DNA from: Muricea muricata
Taxonomy: Eukaryota > Cnidaria > Anthozoa > Malacalcyonacea > Plexauridae
DNA: 64,000 bases
Assembly: GCA_963855995.1 (NCBI GenBank)
Contig: OY979716.1
Span: forward strand, 56,725,594 to 56,789,593
Direction of reading: 5' to 3'
Both the position numbers and the translations under genes were made by a program. Under the pieces are notes generated by a model, which saw nothing but the letters and a program-made list of their open reading frames with translations, did not search any database and was not told the origin of the DNA. Positions 24,124 to 36,132 of the stretch are shown here, one piece after another. Each line of letters begins with the position of its first letter. Position 1 is the first letter of the stretch.

Positions 24124-24849
24124 TCATTGTATATCACATTTCTGTATGAAAAATCTCAATTGAAACTTGCACTGTTTCGAAAGTGAATGGAGACCTGGCC
24201 AATAAATAATTTCAGCTTCCCGAGTACAACGCCCTTCACCCACTGATACGACTAAGGAACTGCGCGATGTTGGCAACTCTCGGTTCTTTGAGTGTATCTT
24301 GCATCTGGCGATTTTTTCTTTCATCGTCATACTTTTTGTATTTTCAGCAGTTTCAAGTTTTTCGTCGTACCGAAAGGCAGCTGATTGACACAGTTTCACT
24401 ATATTTTGTTCCTGCCGAGCCATTTGTAGAGCAACCAGATCGTAAACGCTGTATGAAACTTTCTGTGTTAGCCTTTTATAAGGTAAACCCCTCTGACTAA
24501 GGTATTTGACGCTGTGCGGCGAAATAACTTGGTCAGTCTGGTCCAGAATTCTTGCCAAAAAATGTAACACAAAGTTTTCTGGAACGCATGGATCCTCTAT
24601 GCATGTCCATCGCCCTGAAAATGGAAGTATATCAGGTAAGTATAAATAATGCAAACCGGAGTGTTTCGAGGAGCAGTCTTGTATATTCCGTACTAACAAA
24701 ATGTTTAAATACCAAACGATATTGAAATATAAACTATATAGCACCTGATAAAGCTGGATGTAGGGCTTCATTAAAACATTCTTGGACGGAAACCAACCAT
24801 TCAATATACAATTGGTACTCTGTCGATTGTGGAAGAATAAGATGAGGCC
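24124..24849 (-). CDS. Unidentified gene, two C-terminal exons
   Basis: Exon A (24849-24745) reads GPHLILPQSTEYQLYIEW and ECFNEALHPALS, ending at a GT donor. The intron is 24744-24615, with a strong TTTTCAG acceptor. Exon B (24614-24124) continues in phase with RWTCIEDPCVPENFVLHFLA, ILDQTDQVISPHSVKYLS and a Lys/Glu-rich helix, ending at a stop. No stop or frameshift lies within the spliced frame, unlike the neighbours. I do not recognise the family; it looks like the C-terminus of an ordinary helical host protein. Upstream exons should lie at higher coordinates but are not visible, and the sequence there is a MITE. Interval 23527-24123 shows no gene. Confidence 0.5.
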   Translation of the reverse strand, partial: GLILFFHNRQSTNCILNGWFPSKNVLMKPYIQLYQVLYSLYFNIVWYLNILLVRNIQDCSSKHSGLHYLYLPDILPFSGRWTCIEDPCVPENFVLHFLARILDQTDQVISPHSVKYLSQRGLPYKRLTQKVSYSVYDLVALQMARQEQNIVKLCQSAAFRYDEKLETAENTKSMTMKEKIARCKIHSKNRELPTSRSSLVVSVGEGRCTREAEIIYWPGLHSLSKQCKFQLRFFIQKCDIQ

Positions 24850-24915
24850 CTTTTATCGAGACAGGTAGGTTATTTTGATCCAGAAACTCAACTGGCTGAC
24901 TTGCAAGTTGGTGTG

Positions 24916-25408
24916 ACCATAGACAATCTAAGGAATGGACTGGAAACGCAAGCTAAAGTTTGGTACGCTTTACTTTGGAACCCTGTAACTTCACTTTAAA
25001 TACATTTCAGGACTTTGTATTTACATATTTTAAACAAGAACAGAAATGTGAATGCAACTATGGACTTTTAAAACTTTTCAGAGAGATAAACAAGGCGGAA
25101 AATCACTATTTAATGTTTCCGTGAATCTTTTTCAACAACAACATTGGCAACATTTCTGTAGTCAAAAAGAACGCAAACATTCAGCATTGGGTTTTAGCTT
25201 TGTTATATCCATAAAGAATTTTAAAAGTCAATAGTTCCATAGACATTGCCGTTCTTGTTTAAGATAGTAAATAGAAAGTCCTGAAGTATATTTAAAATGA
25301 AGTTACAGGGTTCCAAAGTATAGCATATCAGGTCGTACACGGATGTCTCGTCAGCAACATTGACGCTTTAGCTTGTGTTTCAGGTCCATTCTTTTGATTG
25401 TCTATGGT
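24916..25408. mobile_element. Inverted-repeat (foldback/MITE-like) element of about 490 bp
   Basis: The left arm (ACCATAGACAATC, AAGAATGGAC-like, AAACGCAAGCTAAAG, CTTTGGAACCCTGTAACTTC, CAGGACTTT) recurs inverted at 25265-25408 with the same order of blocks. The right arm carries about 40 extra bases between AAGCTAAAG and the CTTTGGAACCC block, so one arm has an indel. The loop has no convincing gene. Confidence 0.75.
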
Positions 25409-25413
25409 GTGAC

Positions 25414-26760
25414 TCTTTCATATGTCGTCATGTAGCTCCAGAGCTCTTGAAACGCCTTGAACATTTTAAGCATTCCACAGAGCAGCTATATCTCCCGTGG
25501 CCATATTTTAACTGAAATCTTTCTGCAAACTGTTACGAGACCGGTCGATATTGAATAAAGTGAACAAAAGCAAGTTTACTTGCGCAGCTTCACACTCGGC
25601 TCTGCGTCAAAACAACTGAAGGCTTCCGGTTCTTGTGCGTTGAGTAGAGCTGTCACAGTGTTTAAATTGTGCAACAATATATTGTATTCAACTTTTTTTC
25701 ATTATATATTTTAACATTTGAACAAGTGTTTGGGCAGGTTGTGTAAATTCCCCAATTCCGTTTAAAATTGTATATAGCAGATGGGACATTTGCCACCGCT
25801 GTGCAAAAATATTGTTAACGACTGAACACAAAATGTAATCAGCATATTCTTTGCGAAATACAGATTGGTTTCAGAGGTGCTCGGAATTTAATTTCCAAAC
25901 TTTGACATGTGAGTTGGTTGCCAAGAATTAAGCGCGATGTTGAATTTACATTTGACTTAATACTGAAAAATTTAGCTTTTGCTCCAAAAAGATATTTGTT
26001 TCCTGTTACTTCTAATATGTTTATGTTCCTTTCGAAACCAATTTTTTTGTTTTATAAATGCCGCTCATGGCCAATAGTTTGTTGTGAAACTCGCTACCAG
26101 AAAAGTACTTTAAATTACGGTTGTTGTTGAAATGGTTGATAAAGTGATAAAACATCCACAATCACATGGGCCGTCAGTGCAATGATGTCTTTGATACCGT
26201 ATAAATGTTTTCATACAAATGGTAAAGATATTTTTCAATTAACTAATACGTTTAGTCGATAGATTTCGGTGGCGTTTTTGTGTTGTTGTTCGGGTGTGAG
26301 CGTTGACTGGTTTGAGTCGAATTTTAAAAAATCAGCCTTTTGCTCCAACATGATTTTAGCTCGAACTTGGCCTTCATGTTTATATCTACTCACCTGATTT
26401 GTTAGCGTGCTCTTAAAAATTACGCTAAAAGGTCGTTTAGTCCACTGAAAATGCTTGTGATCCATGTTTGTTATATGATCTTTAAATGTCACGCATAAAT
26501 CACGCAATTTCCACGCGTTCACGCAGGCTTATCTGGCGCATGCACAAATTTCCCAGTTGCTATTGTATATACCCTAATCACATGTAAAAAACAGTTTCTG
26601 GGCAGAGGTGTTGGATATAAGGGGTAGACTTTATATGTAATTTGAGATTTTACGTTTCAGTCAGCATGTGAGTGAGAGTCAGAATACGAGTATGACAGAT
26701 TCGGTAAACAAAGTTAAATCTCAATTTCACCGAGAAAATACTATTGAAGAGAAGTGAAAA
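25414..26760. other. No gene recognised; one unsupported minus ORF
   Basis: A 95-residue minus frame at 26235-26522 (LRDLCVTFKDHITNMDH...) is open but shows no family signal or splice context. The rest is AT-rich and noncoding as far as I can tell. Confidence 0.4.
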
Positions 26761-27916
26761 ATGCGAAGGGACCAAAACAAATGCAAGAAAATCAAAAGGC
26801 GACTAAAGAAAGAGGCGGTAAATAGAGATAGGGCAAAAGAACTCGAGACTGCTACAAAGGCAACTCTTCCGGCAAACCAATATAAAGCTGTTGCCTGGAA
26901 ATATATGAATTTATGGAGAAAAACGACGCAAGTGAGGAAGAACCGTGCACTGGTATTCGATGAAACTGTAAATTTTATTCAGTCACATGTTTCAGTGCCC
27001 TGGGCCACGAAAACGCTTAAACATATAAAAAATAAGCGAATGCTCTTTATCCTGACTTGATTCAGTGACAACTTACAAACTTATATAAAACATGACCCAT
27101 AAAAATCAAACTTGCTTTTGGTTTTCGTTTTTATATGAACACAGGAATCTCATGACCAATTAAAAACAATTAGTCGCGACGTCTTAATCAATATCAATGA
27201 CAACAAAACGTTCGCAAAAGGTGTGTTTAGAAAATGTAAGCTTAAGTTGTACCAGGGGCAACTCGTGGTTGCAAAGCATTTTAAGAAAGATGTTTCCAAG
27301 GAGGAAGTTATTAATGAAGCATGCATTTTACCGAAGTTGTCGCATCGTGGCCTACCTTACGTTCTGGGTATTGATTTGTCAACAACATCATTTATTATGG
27401 TAACATTCTTTTATGGCATTGGCCAGAAAAATACAACTTTGCACGAATTGTTGGACTCTGATAGTTTTGATGCTGTGATAAAACTGGATAAATTGCAGGC
27501 ATTACCTATCATTGTTGAGCTTAGTGAATTATTAAGTTACATTCACGATAAAGGCTTCTTGCATAACGATATAAAAAGTGATAACATTGTGTTCTGCGTT
27601 GAAAGCGCCAAATTGAAGCCTCTTCTTATAGACTTTGGCAAAGAAAGGAGAGTATCATAAACTTTCACCAGAAACTCAACAAAAATACCGCCAAAATCAT
27701 TCCCATATTGCTCTCGTAATCGTCAACGGGACAGTGCCACAATCACACTCTAGTGATGTATATTCGATAGGCCGAGTTGTCGTAAAAATCGGTGAATTTG
27801 TTTCCTAGGAAAAAATTGTTAAATTGGGGGGCATGTGCGCAGAACCAAACGTAGCTAAGAGATGCACTTTAAGTTTTCTAATCGACGAATGCAAACTTTT
27901 GGGAAAAACACAATAA
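26761..27916 (+). pseudogene. Protein kinase (cnidarian-type expanded family), frameshift and stop in C-lobe
   Basis: Exon 1 starts MRRDQNKCKKIKRRLKK, a basic coiled segment with YMNLWRK, and probably ends at a GTAAAT donor at 26967. Exon 2 begins after AACACAG at 27145 in the same phase. It shows VVAKHF (ATP-site Lys), EACILPKLSHRGLPYVLG, the catalytic loop FLHNDIKSDNIVF with Asn replacing Arg of HRD, and DFG in PLLIDFGKE at 27622-27648. A 1-nt frameshift then occurs (27636-27656). The other frame continues as SPETQQKYRQNHSHIA, NGTVPQSHSSDVYSIG (C-lobe), TAG at 27806-27808, then the end of the domain and TAA at 27914-27916. The glycine loop is weak. A kinase-like fold is clear; specificity is unknown. 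Confidence 0.75.
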
Positions 27917-28099
27917 TTATATAGTTTTGGCATTGCACTTTTGTTTGTATGTTATGTCACGAAATTACAATGGTTTTGCACTTGTAAATGTCTATAGCAT
28001 GGTATTATTGCAGTTCTTTAAATAGTGTCTTTTGATACTGAAATAGACATTCTTAGCTCAACGTCAATAAAATTAAAACACTTATATGCATGAAAACAA

Positions 28100-29265
28100 A
28101 GCCGAAATGTTGGGAGATAATAAAGTACATTTCTGTATACTTTTTAGTGGACACTCTTGTGCCAGAAAGATGCACCATCTTTTGCTGGCAGGTTATGAAG
28201 ATGCTCCATCTTTTCTTAACCAGTAAAAACTTAAAGTATATACTTGAAACATTCTCATGGTAGCACCTGATTGCAAACATAACTATGTAGTTTGTTTCCC
28301 AAAGATATATACATGATTTTCGTACATGGAATGTTTAAAAATATACTTTTTAGTGGACACTCTTGTGCCAGAAAGATGCACCATCTTTTTCTGGCAGGTT
28401 ATGAAGATGCTCCATTTTTTCTTAACCAGTAGAAACTTAAAGTATATACTTGAGATGTTCTCATGGTAGCACCTGATTGCAAACGTAACTATGTAGCTTG
28501 TTTCCCAAAGATATATACATGATATTTGTACATGAAATGTTTAAAAATATACTTTTTAGTGGACACTCTTGTGCCAGAAAGATGCACCATCTTTTGCTGG
28601 CAGGTTATGAAGATGCTCCATCTTTTCTTTACCAGTAGAAACTTAAAGTAAATACTTGAAATGTTCTCATGGTAGCACCTGATTGCAAACATAACTATGT
28701 AGCTTGTTTCCCAAAGATATATACATGATATTCGTACATGGAATGTTTAAAAATATACTTTTTAGTGGACACTCTTGTGCCAGAAAGATGCACCATCTTT
28801 TTCTGGCAGGTTATGAAGATGCTCCATTTTTTCTTAACCAGTAGAAACTTAAAGTATATACTTGAGATGTTCTCATGGTAGCACCTGATTGCAAACATAA
28901 CTATGTAGCTTGTTTCCCAAAGATATATACATGATATTTGTACACGAAATGTTTAAAAATATACTTTTTAGTGGACACTCTTGTGCCAGAAAGATGCACC
29001 ATCTTTTGCTGGCAGATTATGAAGATGCTCCATCTTTTCTTTACCAGTAGAAACTTAAAGTAAATACTTGAAATGTTCTCATGGTAGCACCTGATTGCAA
29101 ACATAACTATGTAGCTTGTTTCCCAAAGATATATACATGATATTCGTACATGGAATGTTTAAAAATATACTTTTTTGTGGACACTCTTGTGCCAGAAAGA
29201 TGCGACATCTTTTGCTGGCAGGTTATGAAGATGCACCATCTTTTCTTAACCACTGGCAACTCATA
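28100..29265. repeat. Satellite, 206-bp unit, about 5.7 copies, with two-unit higher-order pattern
   Basis: The block GTGGACACTCTTGTGCCAGA occurs (last copy slightly diverged upstream of it) at 28147, 28353, 28559, 28765, 28971 and 29177, exactly 206 bp apart. Units at 28353 and 28765 share TTTTTCTGGCAG, CCATTTTTTC and CTTGAGATG. Units at 28559 and 28971 share TTTTGCTGGCAG, TCTTTACC and AGTAAATACTTG. Thus the array contains two copies of a 412-bp dimer. Each unit contains a short minus ORF, but 206 is not divisible by three, so no continuous protein is encoded. Interval 27917-28100 is plain. Confidence 0.95.
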
Positions 29266-31639
29266 GTATACACAGAAATATTCCAATATACTGCAGCACA
29301 ATTGCGAACAGATTATATCTTCGCTTGGTTTCACATGACATAAAAACTGTGTATTTTAGCAGTCACAATGTGTCATGTGCGATGCGTTTTTAGTGTTCTG
29401 CGAGCTTTGTAGGTATAGTACGAGTAAATTAAGTCTTTCGTAGTCTTTTAGTTAAGTCTTAACAGATAAAATTTAATATGAACCACCTTTCTCGACTCAG
29501 TGCATATGCACGGCTGCAACAAAAGCATTTTACATGTCATGCTGTGTTTTAATTGTAACTGTCAACAATCATATATATTATGTTAGCGCAAAACCATTTC
29601 TTCGATATCAGATAGCGAACTATCAATATATAACAGATATTTAACTTATTAAATAGTTGGATTCCCACTGTAAAAAGCAATTTCGCTTAATGCAACCAAT
29701 CAAATTTGAGATTTTTACACATGCAAATTTGTATAACTGAATATAAGCTCATTTACGTCATTAGATGCAGGTCAACTATTAAAATGAAATGAAATCAACT
29801 ATGAAATGAACTGCTGCTCCAAAAGAACAGATACTACACTTCGTTTTCTTCAGACAGACAGTATATAATACTTAGATCATATGTGTAATTGAATTTCTCT
29901 CTATATATATTTTTGATGTTGTTTGCAAGGGGGCTATGCAACATGCTGAAATTTTCCGTTGCTCTCCCATAAGGCATAGCGGTCTTAGTGTAGACACCAA
30001 TACTTGGTGATAGAACATTGATAAAAGCCCTAAACAACCTGCCATATTAAACCAGACTAAACCAAATTAAACCAGACAAATTGGGCGTATGCTTAGTTTG
30101 TAAGAAAACCATTCCACTTAGAACCAATCAGCTGTCTTGAATCGTAAATGTTTCAAGTTTTGAAAAAACTTTCCAGTTGGGACCAATAATAGTCACTCTA
30201 ATGGAAAGGCTTTTTGATTTTATCCAATCAGAGACCAGTATTCATACAAAGCCTTAGGGAAAATATTTTAAATTTGGATTTCATACAGATATGAATGTCA
30301 TGTCATTTTTGACACTTGAGATATCTCTGGATAAAGTTTGCCACAAATGCGTCTCAGCCAAATCTTATATGTTATAATAATACGGAATTTTTATCTTCTG
30401 GTCTGAATTTCAAACTGATAAATTGTGATCTACATGTTGTAATCAACTAAAGCAATTATGTACGCCAAACACAAACAAATATGTAATGTTATACAACTGG
30501 CCACTGGTTATACAATCTTTTCAACTGGGGAATTTCACATAGTGTATGAATCTTCAGTTGAAACAGAATTTTAAACAGTCATTTAACGTTAACAATACGC
30601 ATTTATATTAATTGTTTATTAACATTTATTTAGTGAGATAATTTCGTAAAAAGCCGTAGATATTCGTGTTTTAGATAACTTAGTCTTGGGAGGCAAATCC
30701 TCACGTAGCTACAGTATCTATATGCAAATACATAAACATGTTTGATATTTTCAGTGCAGCATAGACTCACTAAAATCTTATTGCAAGACCATCACATGCT
30801 ATGCAGGTGTTAATTGTTTGTCAATACCTCTTTCCTCATGAGATGAAAAACATCAAACAGTTTGAAACATATATCTATGGCTATATATATTTCAAAAATC
30901 ATCTAGTCAAAAGTCATTTTGATTAACATATAAAATTAAGAACTGGCAGTATTCCACATACGCATCTTTACCTGGTGTTTATTAAATGACCGTATCTGCA
31001 AACCAAGCCAAACAAGATGCCATGAAGAAGGCTAGCTTGACGTGCAGTCTAGCCACCGTGTCATATTTCCGATTGTGCAGAAATGTCGAAGACGTATTCT
31101 GAAATACAATTTTTTGTACTTTGTACTCTGAGGGGAAGACAAACACGTTGCTCGAGGTTGCAGAATTTTTATGAGATAATGTTAAGCAACTGCGCAATTA
31201 GCCGAAATGATTGTCTCACATTTTCTCGCCATAAATTTATGGCATGAATAACAATGCAAAGACTGCAAAGAGTAAAGTAATATCAACTGTGCATTGATTT
31301 ACAATAAACAAAATCAAATAAATATGTATCATGCAGAGTGATTTAATGATGTACCTACCTGTATTGAGCCAGTTCCATCAGTTTGAAAACGGATATTTCT
31401 GAAATGGATAACTCTGCCTGTGCCATTACATGCTGCATATCATTGTGTTACCTATGGTAGCAGTGTCTAAATATACAGTTGCTTCAGCTTCATATAGCAT
31501 CTGGATCATCTCGACATTTTCCATACGGTATTGTCGGTATGAATAAAGCTCGAATTGTAAAACCATGTAACATTGTGAAACTATAACCAGTATAGGCAGT
31601 CATTACCTAGTTATCGAAGCTGTTCAAATAAACTTGTTA
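29266..31639. other. No gene recognised
   Basis: AT-rich. Scattered CCAAT motifs occur at about 29693, 30123, 30183 and 30220, and an octamer ATGCAAAT at about 29722, but without a TATA box or an adjacent open frame. Confidence 0.45.
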
Positions 31640-31880
31640 AAAAATTGTATCAGAAAAGCAGCGTGCAGTGCACCTGAAGGAAACACAAAGCTATTGGCTT
31701 ATTTTGGAAAGGTTTTTTCCAATGTTGTAGATTATTGGTCAATTTCGGAAAGGTTTTCTTCATCGCGTTTATCTATTGGTCAATTTCAGAAATGTTTTCT
31801 AGAGGTTGTCATTCTATTGGTTGCAACCGCAAATGACTGCCTATAAAAGAATCCTAAGTTGTATTGCTTGCCGTCGATAT
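31640..31880 (+). promoter_or_regulatory. Promoter with repeated ATTGG (CCAAT) boxes and a TATA box
   Basis: ATTGG-type boxes at about 31690, 31734, 31774 and 31820 each precede TCAATTT-GGAAAGGTTTT-like sequence, so the box sits in a 40-50 bp repeated unit. CTATAAAAG follows at about 31841. A related unit recurs at about 32287. A GTAACA donor after the first downstream ATG segment (31915) suggests a short 5' exon. Inverted CCAAT boxes plus TATA are a classic animal core promoter. Confidence 0.55.
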
Positions 31881-32390
31881 ATACTTGTGTAATATAACAT
31901 GAAAGATTCAGTATAGGTAACAATTAACACTTAGTTTCTTAATCTAGCGAGCAAGCGATTATTAGCGCGAAGTATTTATATACCTACATATACGTTACAT
32001 GTGGTACAATTACCACCTTTGACCAGAAAGTGGTGGATCATGATTGTAGATTTTGGGATAGTCGTATATGTGTCATGTACATTGATTTTGTAACTTTAAT
32101 TTGAGTGCTCAAACTAACAGTTTTAGGACATACAATTACACTTCACATGTCCCAAAAAATAAAGATCTAATTGTTTTCGAATTTTTTCAAATTTGAACTT
32201 GATAAAAGTCTGTTGCGAGCACGGCGCTAGGTTAATATGCTGCGCAATGTATTGTTTATTGGTAATTCAAAACCTTGTTTTGTTTCTCCAATATTTATTG
32301 GTTGATTTTGGAAAGGTTTACAGAAATTTCACAGCTAATATCACGCGCACTGCAGTTTGTGTTCTTGATTGCCTCCCACAATCACTGGAT

Positions 32391-32655
32391 TTGTTTGCAG
32401 ATAGGTGCGTAGATATCAACCAAGAGGGATGTACTATGTGGCTTGTGATAGTAAAGGTGGCATCAATACGCGTGTTATCGTGCGTGATGAGTTTGGGCTT
32501 GGTGCATTGTCCTCCCATGCAGCTAGTCAATGTCGTCCATCGACTATTAGAGGGGTCTCTGTTGTTAGAGAGGGTAGCATTATAACTGCGATGAATGTAG
32601 TATGGATGCCAGCTATGGGCGTAACATTGTTTATCGCATAATTCTTTTAATAAAT
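32391..32655 (+). CDS. Terminal exon of an unknown protein, possibly TNF/C1q-like beta-sandwich C-terminus
   Basis: An acceptor-like GTTTGCAG precedes 32391. The frame from about 32405 reads GMYYVACDSKGG, VIVRDEFGLGAL, IRGVSVVREGSII and GVTLFIA, then stops (32639-32641), with AATAAA a few bases downstream at about 32649. Alternating hydrophobic strands and the final GVTLFIA recall the last strands of TNF/C1q jelly rolls; this is weak inference. It lies about 550 bp downstream of the CCAAT/TATA promoter in the same direction. A competing frame is also open in part, and the exact acceptor (CAG or TAG four bases later) decides the phase. Confidence 0.35.
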
Positions 32656-32909
32656 ATATGATAAAATATATGCAAAGGATTTTTCCAATCAACAGAAAGA
32701 ACAGTTTCAGTCAAGGCCTGGGAATAGCCTAGGTTTATTTCGTTTTTACAGACGGTTTGGTTTCTGCCCAGACTCCTCTAAACACTTGCATTTCATGCCA
32801 AAATTGAGGGTAACGTGTAAAAATATATTCTATCACACCAAATAATAAAATGGATGCTTTGAAAATACCAAGTAAAGTCGTCTCTGGTACCTCGTAACAA
32901 ATTTTGAAT

Positions 32910-33345
32910 TTTTGTGGTGATGATGGTGGCGATGGTATTGATGGTGACAGCGACGACAATCATGATGATGATGATGATGATGATGGTGACGATGCTGATT
33001 GTTATATGGAAATGATGGCGTTGGTGTCGTTGACGATGACGACAATGATGATGATGATGATGATTGTGGTGGTGGTTGTGGTGGTGTTGGTAGTAGTGAT
33101 AGCGGTGGTGGTGGTGGTGGTCTTGATGATAATTTTTCTTCATAATACAGTGGTGATGGTGATTTATGGTATGGTGGTGATGATGGTGGTGGTGTTTATG
33201 CTGATCGCGATGGTGCGGTGGTGATGGTGACGATAGTAATAATAATGATAATTATAGTGATAGTAGGTTGGTGATAGTGGTGGCGATGATGACAATAATG
33301 GTAATAGTTCGATGGTGATAGCAGTGATAATGATGATGGTGATCT
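32910..33345. repeat. Trinucleotide microsatellite, GTG/ATG-rich on plus
   Basis: Interrupted (GATGGT/GGT/GAT)n over about 430 bp. The His-rich and Asp-rich frames across it are by-products of the repeat. Confidence 0.9.
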
Positions 33346-33597
33346 AGCACATCCTTAAATATTGTTCCTTTTGCTTTTTTTTAAAAACTTTTTTCGCATG
33401 ATTTCGCGCTATTATTGTAAAGTAATTCGATTGGCTGAAACCGTAAGGGTGGGAAGATGTTACCTTCAGCATTAAACAATTTAGCATTTCTAATGTGCTT
33501 ATAGAAAATGGGATTTCCTCACACCTTGCTTTATGCATCTATTTAAAGCGCCAATTAGGAACACATGTTAATTGCGTAGGCTGTTCTCATATTAAAA

Positions 33598-33882
33598 AGG
33601 AACGCGAATTGAAACGCAACAAATTGTTCCGACTTTAATTTGAACGTTCCTTATACTTAATTGTTCCTTAAATAGGAACGCTACCACAAATATTGCAATT
33701 AGGAACAACAAATATGTTCCCTATTATGGTTGCTTATTTAGGAACAAAAGGTTTCACTCTGCGAAACAGGAACGAATAGTAATGCTATAAACTATTATTC
33801 GTTTATTGCTAATCAGCTTACTGAAAGGGAACAACATAGGGTATTGTTCCCTTTACATTATGTTCCTTTTCATTGTTCCCTT
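33598..33882. repeat. GGAAC/GTTCC motif array, copy 1
   Basis: About twelve copies of AGGAAC(A/G) or its complement TTGTTCC in both orientations within 285 bp, including paired forms such as GAACGTTCC and TTGTTCCTTAAATAGGAAC. It lies about 100 bp ahead of the recombinase coding region. The motif density and mixed orientation resemble iterons or a factor-binding array. Confidence 0.8.
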
Positions 33883-33984
33883 TGCAGCATTACATTAACA
33901 CAGTGCAATGTAATATATATGGATGAGTGGATTTTGCAAGCTAATAATTAACCGCAAATTAAAATATAATATAATAAAAATTGC

Positions 33985-35555
33985 AAAACCGAGACATTTG
34001 CACTTGGTGAAAGGTAGCGATGGGCTAGATCATTGTCCTGTAACGGGCTGTGAACATGCAGGATTTTCAAGTCAAAGAGGCTGTCGCAAACATGTAAAAA
34101 CAAAGCATGCTTAGTATTACTATTTCGACAAGAAGCTCACCGTATGCACTTTGCCATGTGCAAACGACAAAAGTAACGCTAATAAAGGCTCTAAAACAGT
34201 ACCCTGCTGCTCGACAGACAATGATTTCACTTGTTCATTCTCCCAGTGGCTTTAAAGCAGTTGCGGCGGCGGAAAATCTCGTAAACAGTCTGACATTTCA
34301 GTAACAAGAGCTTTAAAGTTTATAAAGTTTAGTTACGATGAAAATGGCGAGGGGGAAGAAGATGTGCTCCATATGCCTAATCTGATCGACTACGCCTTGG
34401 GATGTCCTGAGCTGTTGATAAAATTCGTCGACAGTCTAAAAGACAAGTGGGGTATTGGACACTTGGGACAAATGTGTTATGTTGCAAGTATTTCAGATTT
34501 ATTAGATTTTTGATATTTAACCGTCCTGCTGCGTCGGTGCTTCAAAACTTTCCCGTTACCGAAGTGTATGTGAAGAGAGTGTGAAAGTGCCTGCCCAAGG
34601 ACATGTGATCTAACTGGACAAGTGACCTAGACATGGAAACACTCGAATCGCGCAGTTGGGCGATGCTGTCCGAAGTTCAATCCGTTATTCCATTTCACAT
34701 CGAACATTACGAATCCGTATTACAAAATTGCATGACATGTCGTTCAGTCAGACACGGTGATTTCACCTTTGCCACCCGATTCGTCGCAGCTTACCTGTTC
34801 CTAAAAGTGAAAGGCTGTCGTCCCATGACATACCAGCATCTAACCTTGCAAATGTTTGAAAGCACAAAGAGAAACGATGGAATAGTCGATCAGAAAATTT
34901 TCAAAACAGCCAGAAGGTACGGTTTTGACAGTGTATATTTTGACGAATGCAGCATGGATATGATAGAAAAATATATAAAGTACATCAGACCGCTTCTCAC
35001 ACCCACTTGTGAGTACGTGTTAGTCAATCGTAACGGTAAACAATTTCAGCAACTTACAGAACTGCTTAGTGTGTTGGTGTTCGAAGCCATCGGGAAATAC
35101 ATTCATCCAACCAGGTATAGACAAATCATCGAAACACAAAGTTGTGAAGTTCTTCTGCCCAACGAACAGAAATGGATATCTGAAGACCAGAAACACAGCT
35201 CCAACGTTGCTCGTGTGCACTATCAAAAAAAAAGTTCACGGGAAGTGGGCATGAGAGGATGCTGGTGCAGGCAAAAGTTAGTTGAAGAAAGCAAGAGCAT
35301 GGAGAATGATTGCAACAGTGTTGATCAGTCACCACCCATAGAAAACCCAGTGAGTCCAACGAACTTAACAGCGAAATTACCGACACGTCGGACGGGTATC
35401 CGTTTTACATCTGAGGAAGACAACTACCTTAGCTTGGCATGAAAAAATTCGGTTTGAGTTGGTCAGAGATTCTGCATGATCCAGATTTTCATTTCAATTC
35501 ATGTCGTGTTCCAAATACTTTAAGAAAGTGAGCAGAAGCTTTAAAATTAGTGTGA
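33985..35555 (+). pseudogene. C2H2 zinc-finger tyrosine recombinase (Crypton-like) with Myb/SANT-like tail, copy 1
   Basis: N-terminal C2H2 finger CPVTGCEHAGFSSQRGCRKH (34039-34098), TAG where copy 2 has Trp (34112), and a damaged segment. Then ALKFIKFSYDENGEGEEDV and WGIGHLGQMCYVASISDLLD form the helical DNA-binding domain. An intact 269-residue block follows (34633-35442). Candidate catalytic residues are Arg in KGCRPMTY (34819-34821), HPTR (His 35104, Arg 35113-35115), His in DQKHSS (35194-35196) and the nucleophile Tyr in RVHYQK (35221-35223), the R..HxxR..H..Y order of tyrosine recombinases. A 1-nt shift near 35438 leads into a Myb/SANT-like tail ending at 35555. Such enzymes cut and rejoin DNA through a 3'-phosphotyrosine. 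Confidence 0.8.
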
Positions 35556-36132
35556 AGGCATTGATGTCATTTTTAATAACAAAAATAAACACTTACTGTA
35601 AAATGTTACATGTAATCCAAAAATTAACTGAACTTACATATACATTGTGAACGAATTACAATATGTTTAAGAATCATGGGCATGTGTTCAAACAAAAACA
35701 CAAACATTGTACTTGCCCCACTTTGAAGGCTAACCTTTACTTGTTCAAAATTTAATGTTAATGAGGCCAGTTATTGTTTATGTTTGAAACAAGAAAGGTT
35801 TATCTTTGAAATTATAGAATTTAATATATTATTCAACAAGAAAACTCGTGTAAAACAGTTCAATTTATTTTCAACTGTGTCCCATGCATATACAAGGTTG
35901 CGTTGAATGATTTCTTTTCTTTTTTAATATAAGGCATATCCTACAGTAGTGAAATGACATGTCTTAGGAATATATCTAATTTAGTGGAGTTGCTTGTACC
36001 CTATGTAGAATAAAAGGTGTGATATATTATAATCTTATCACTATCCCAAATTACGAATCAAAAAAGTTAAGAATACAAATCATGATAACTGCATACAAAG
36101 AGTGTCGTTGTAATTTACTTTGTCTCAAACTG

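Noticed and set aside
28100..29265. Regular repeat array considered as CRISPR
   Set aside because: Repeats are 206-bp tandem units without unique spacers, in an intron-bearing eukaryotic sequence.
28489..29334. Series of near-identical 67-75 residue minus ORFs
   Set aside because: Each is one unit of the 206-bp satellite; the period is not a multiple of three and no promoter or conserved motif is present.
29690..30230. CCAAT boxes and octamer as a second promoter
   Set aside because: Spacing is irregular, there is no TATA box and no gene follows in either direction.
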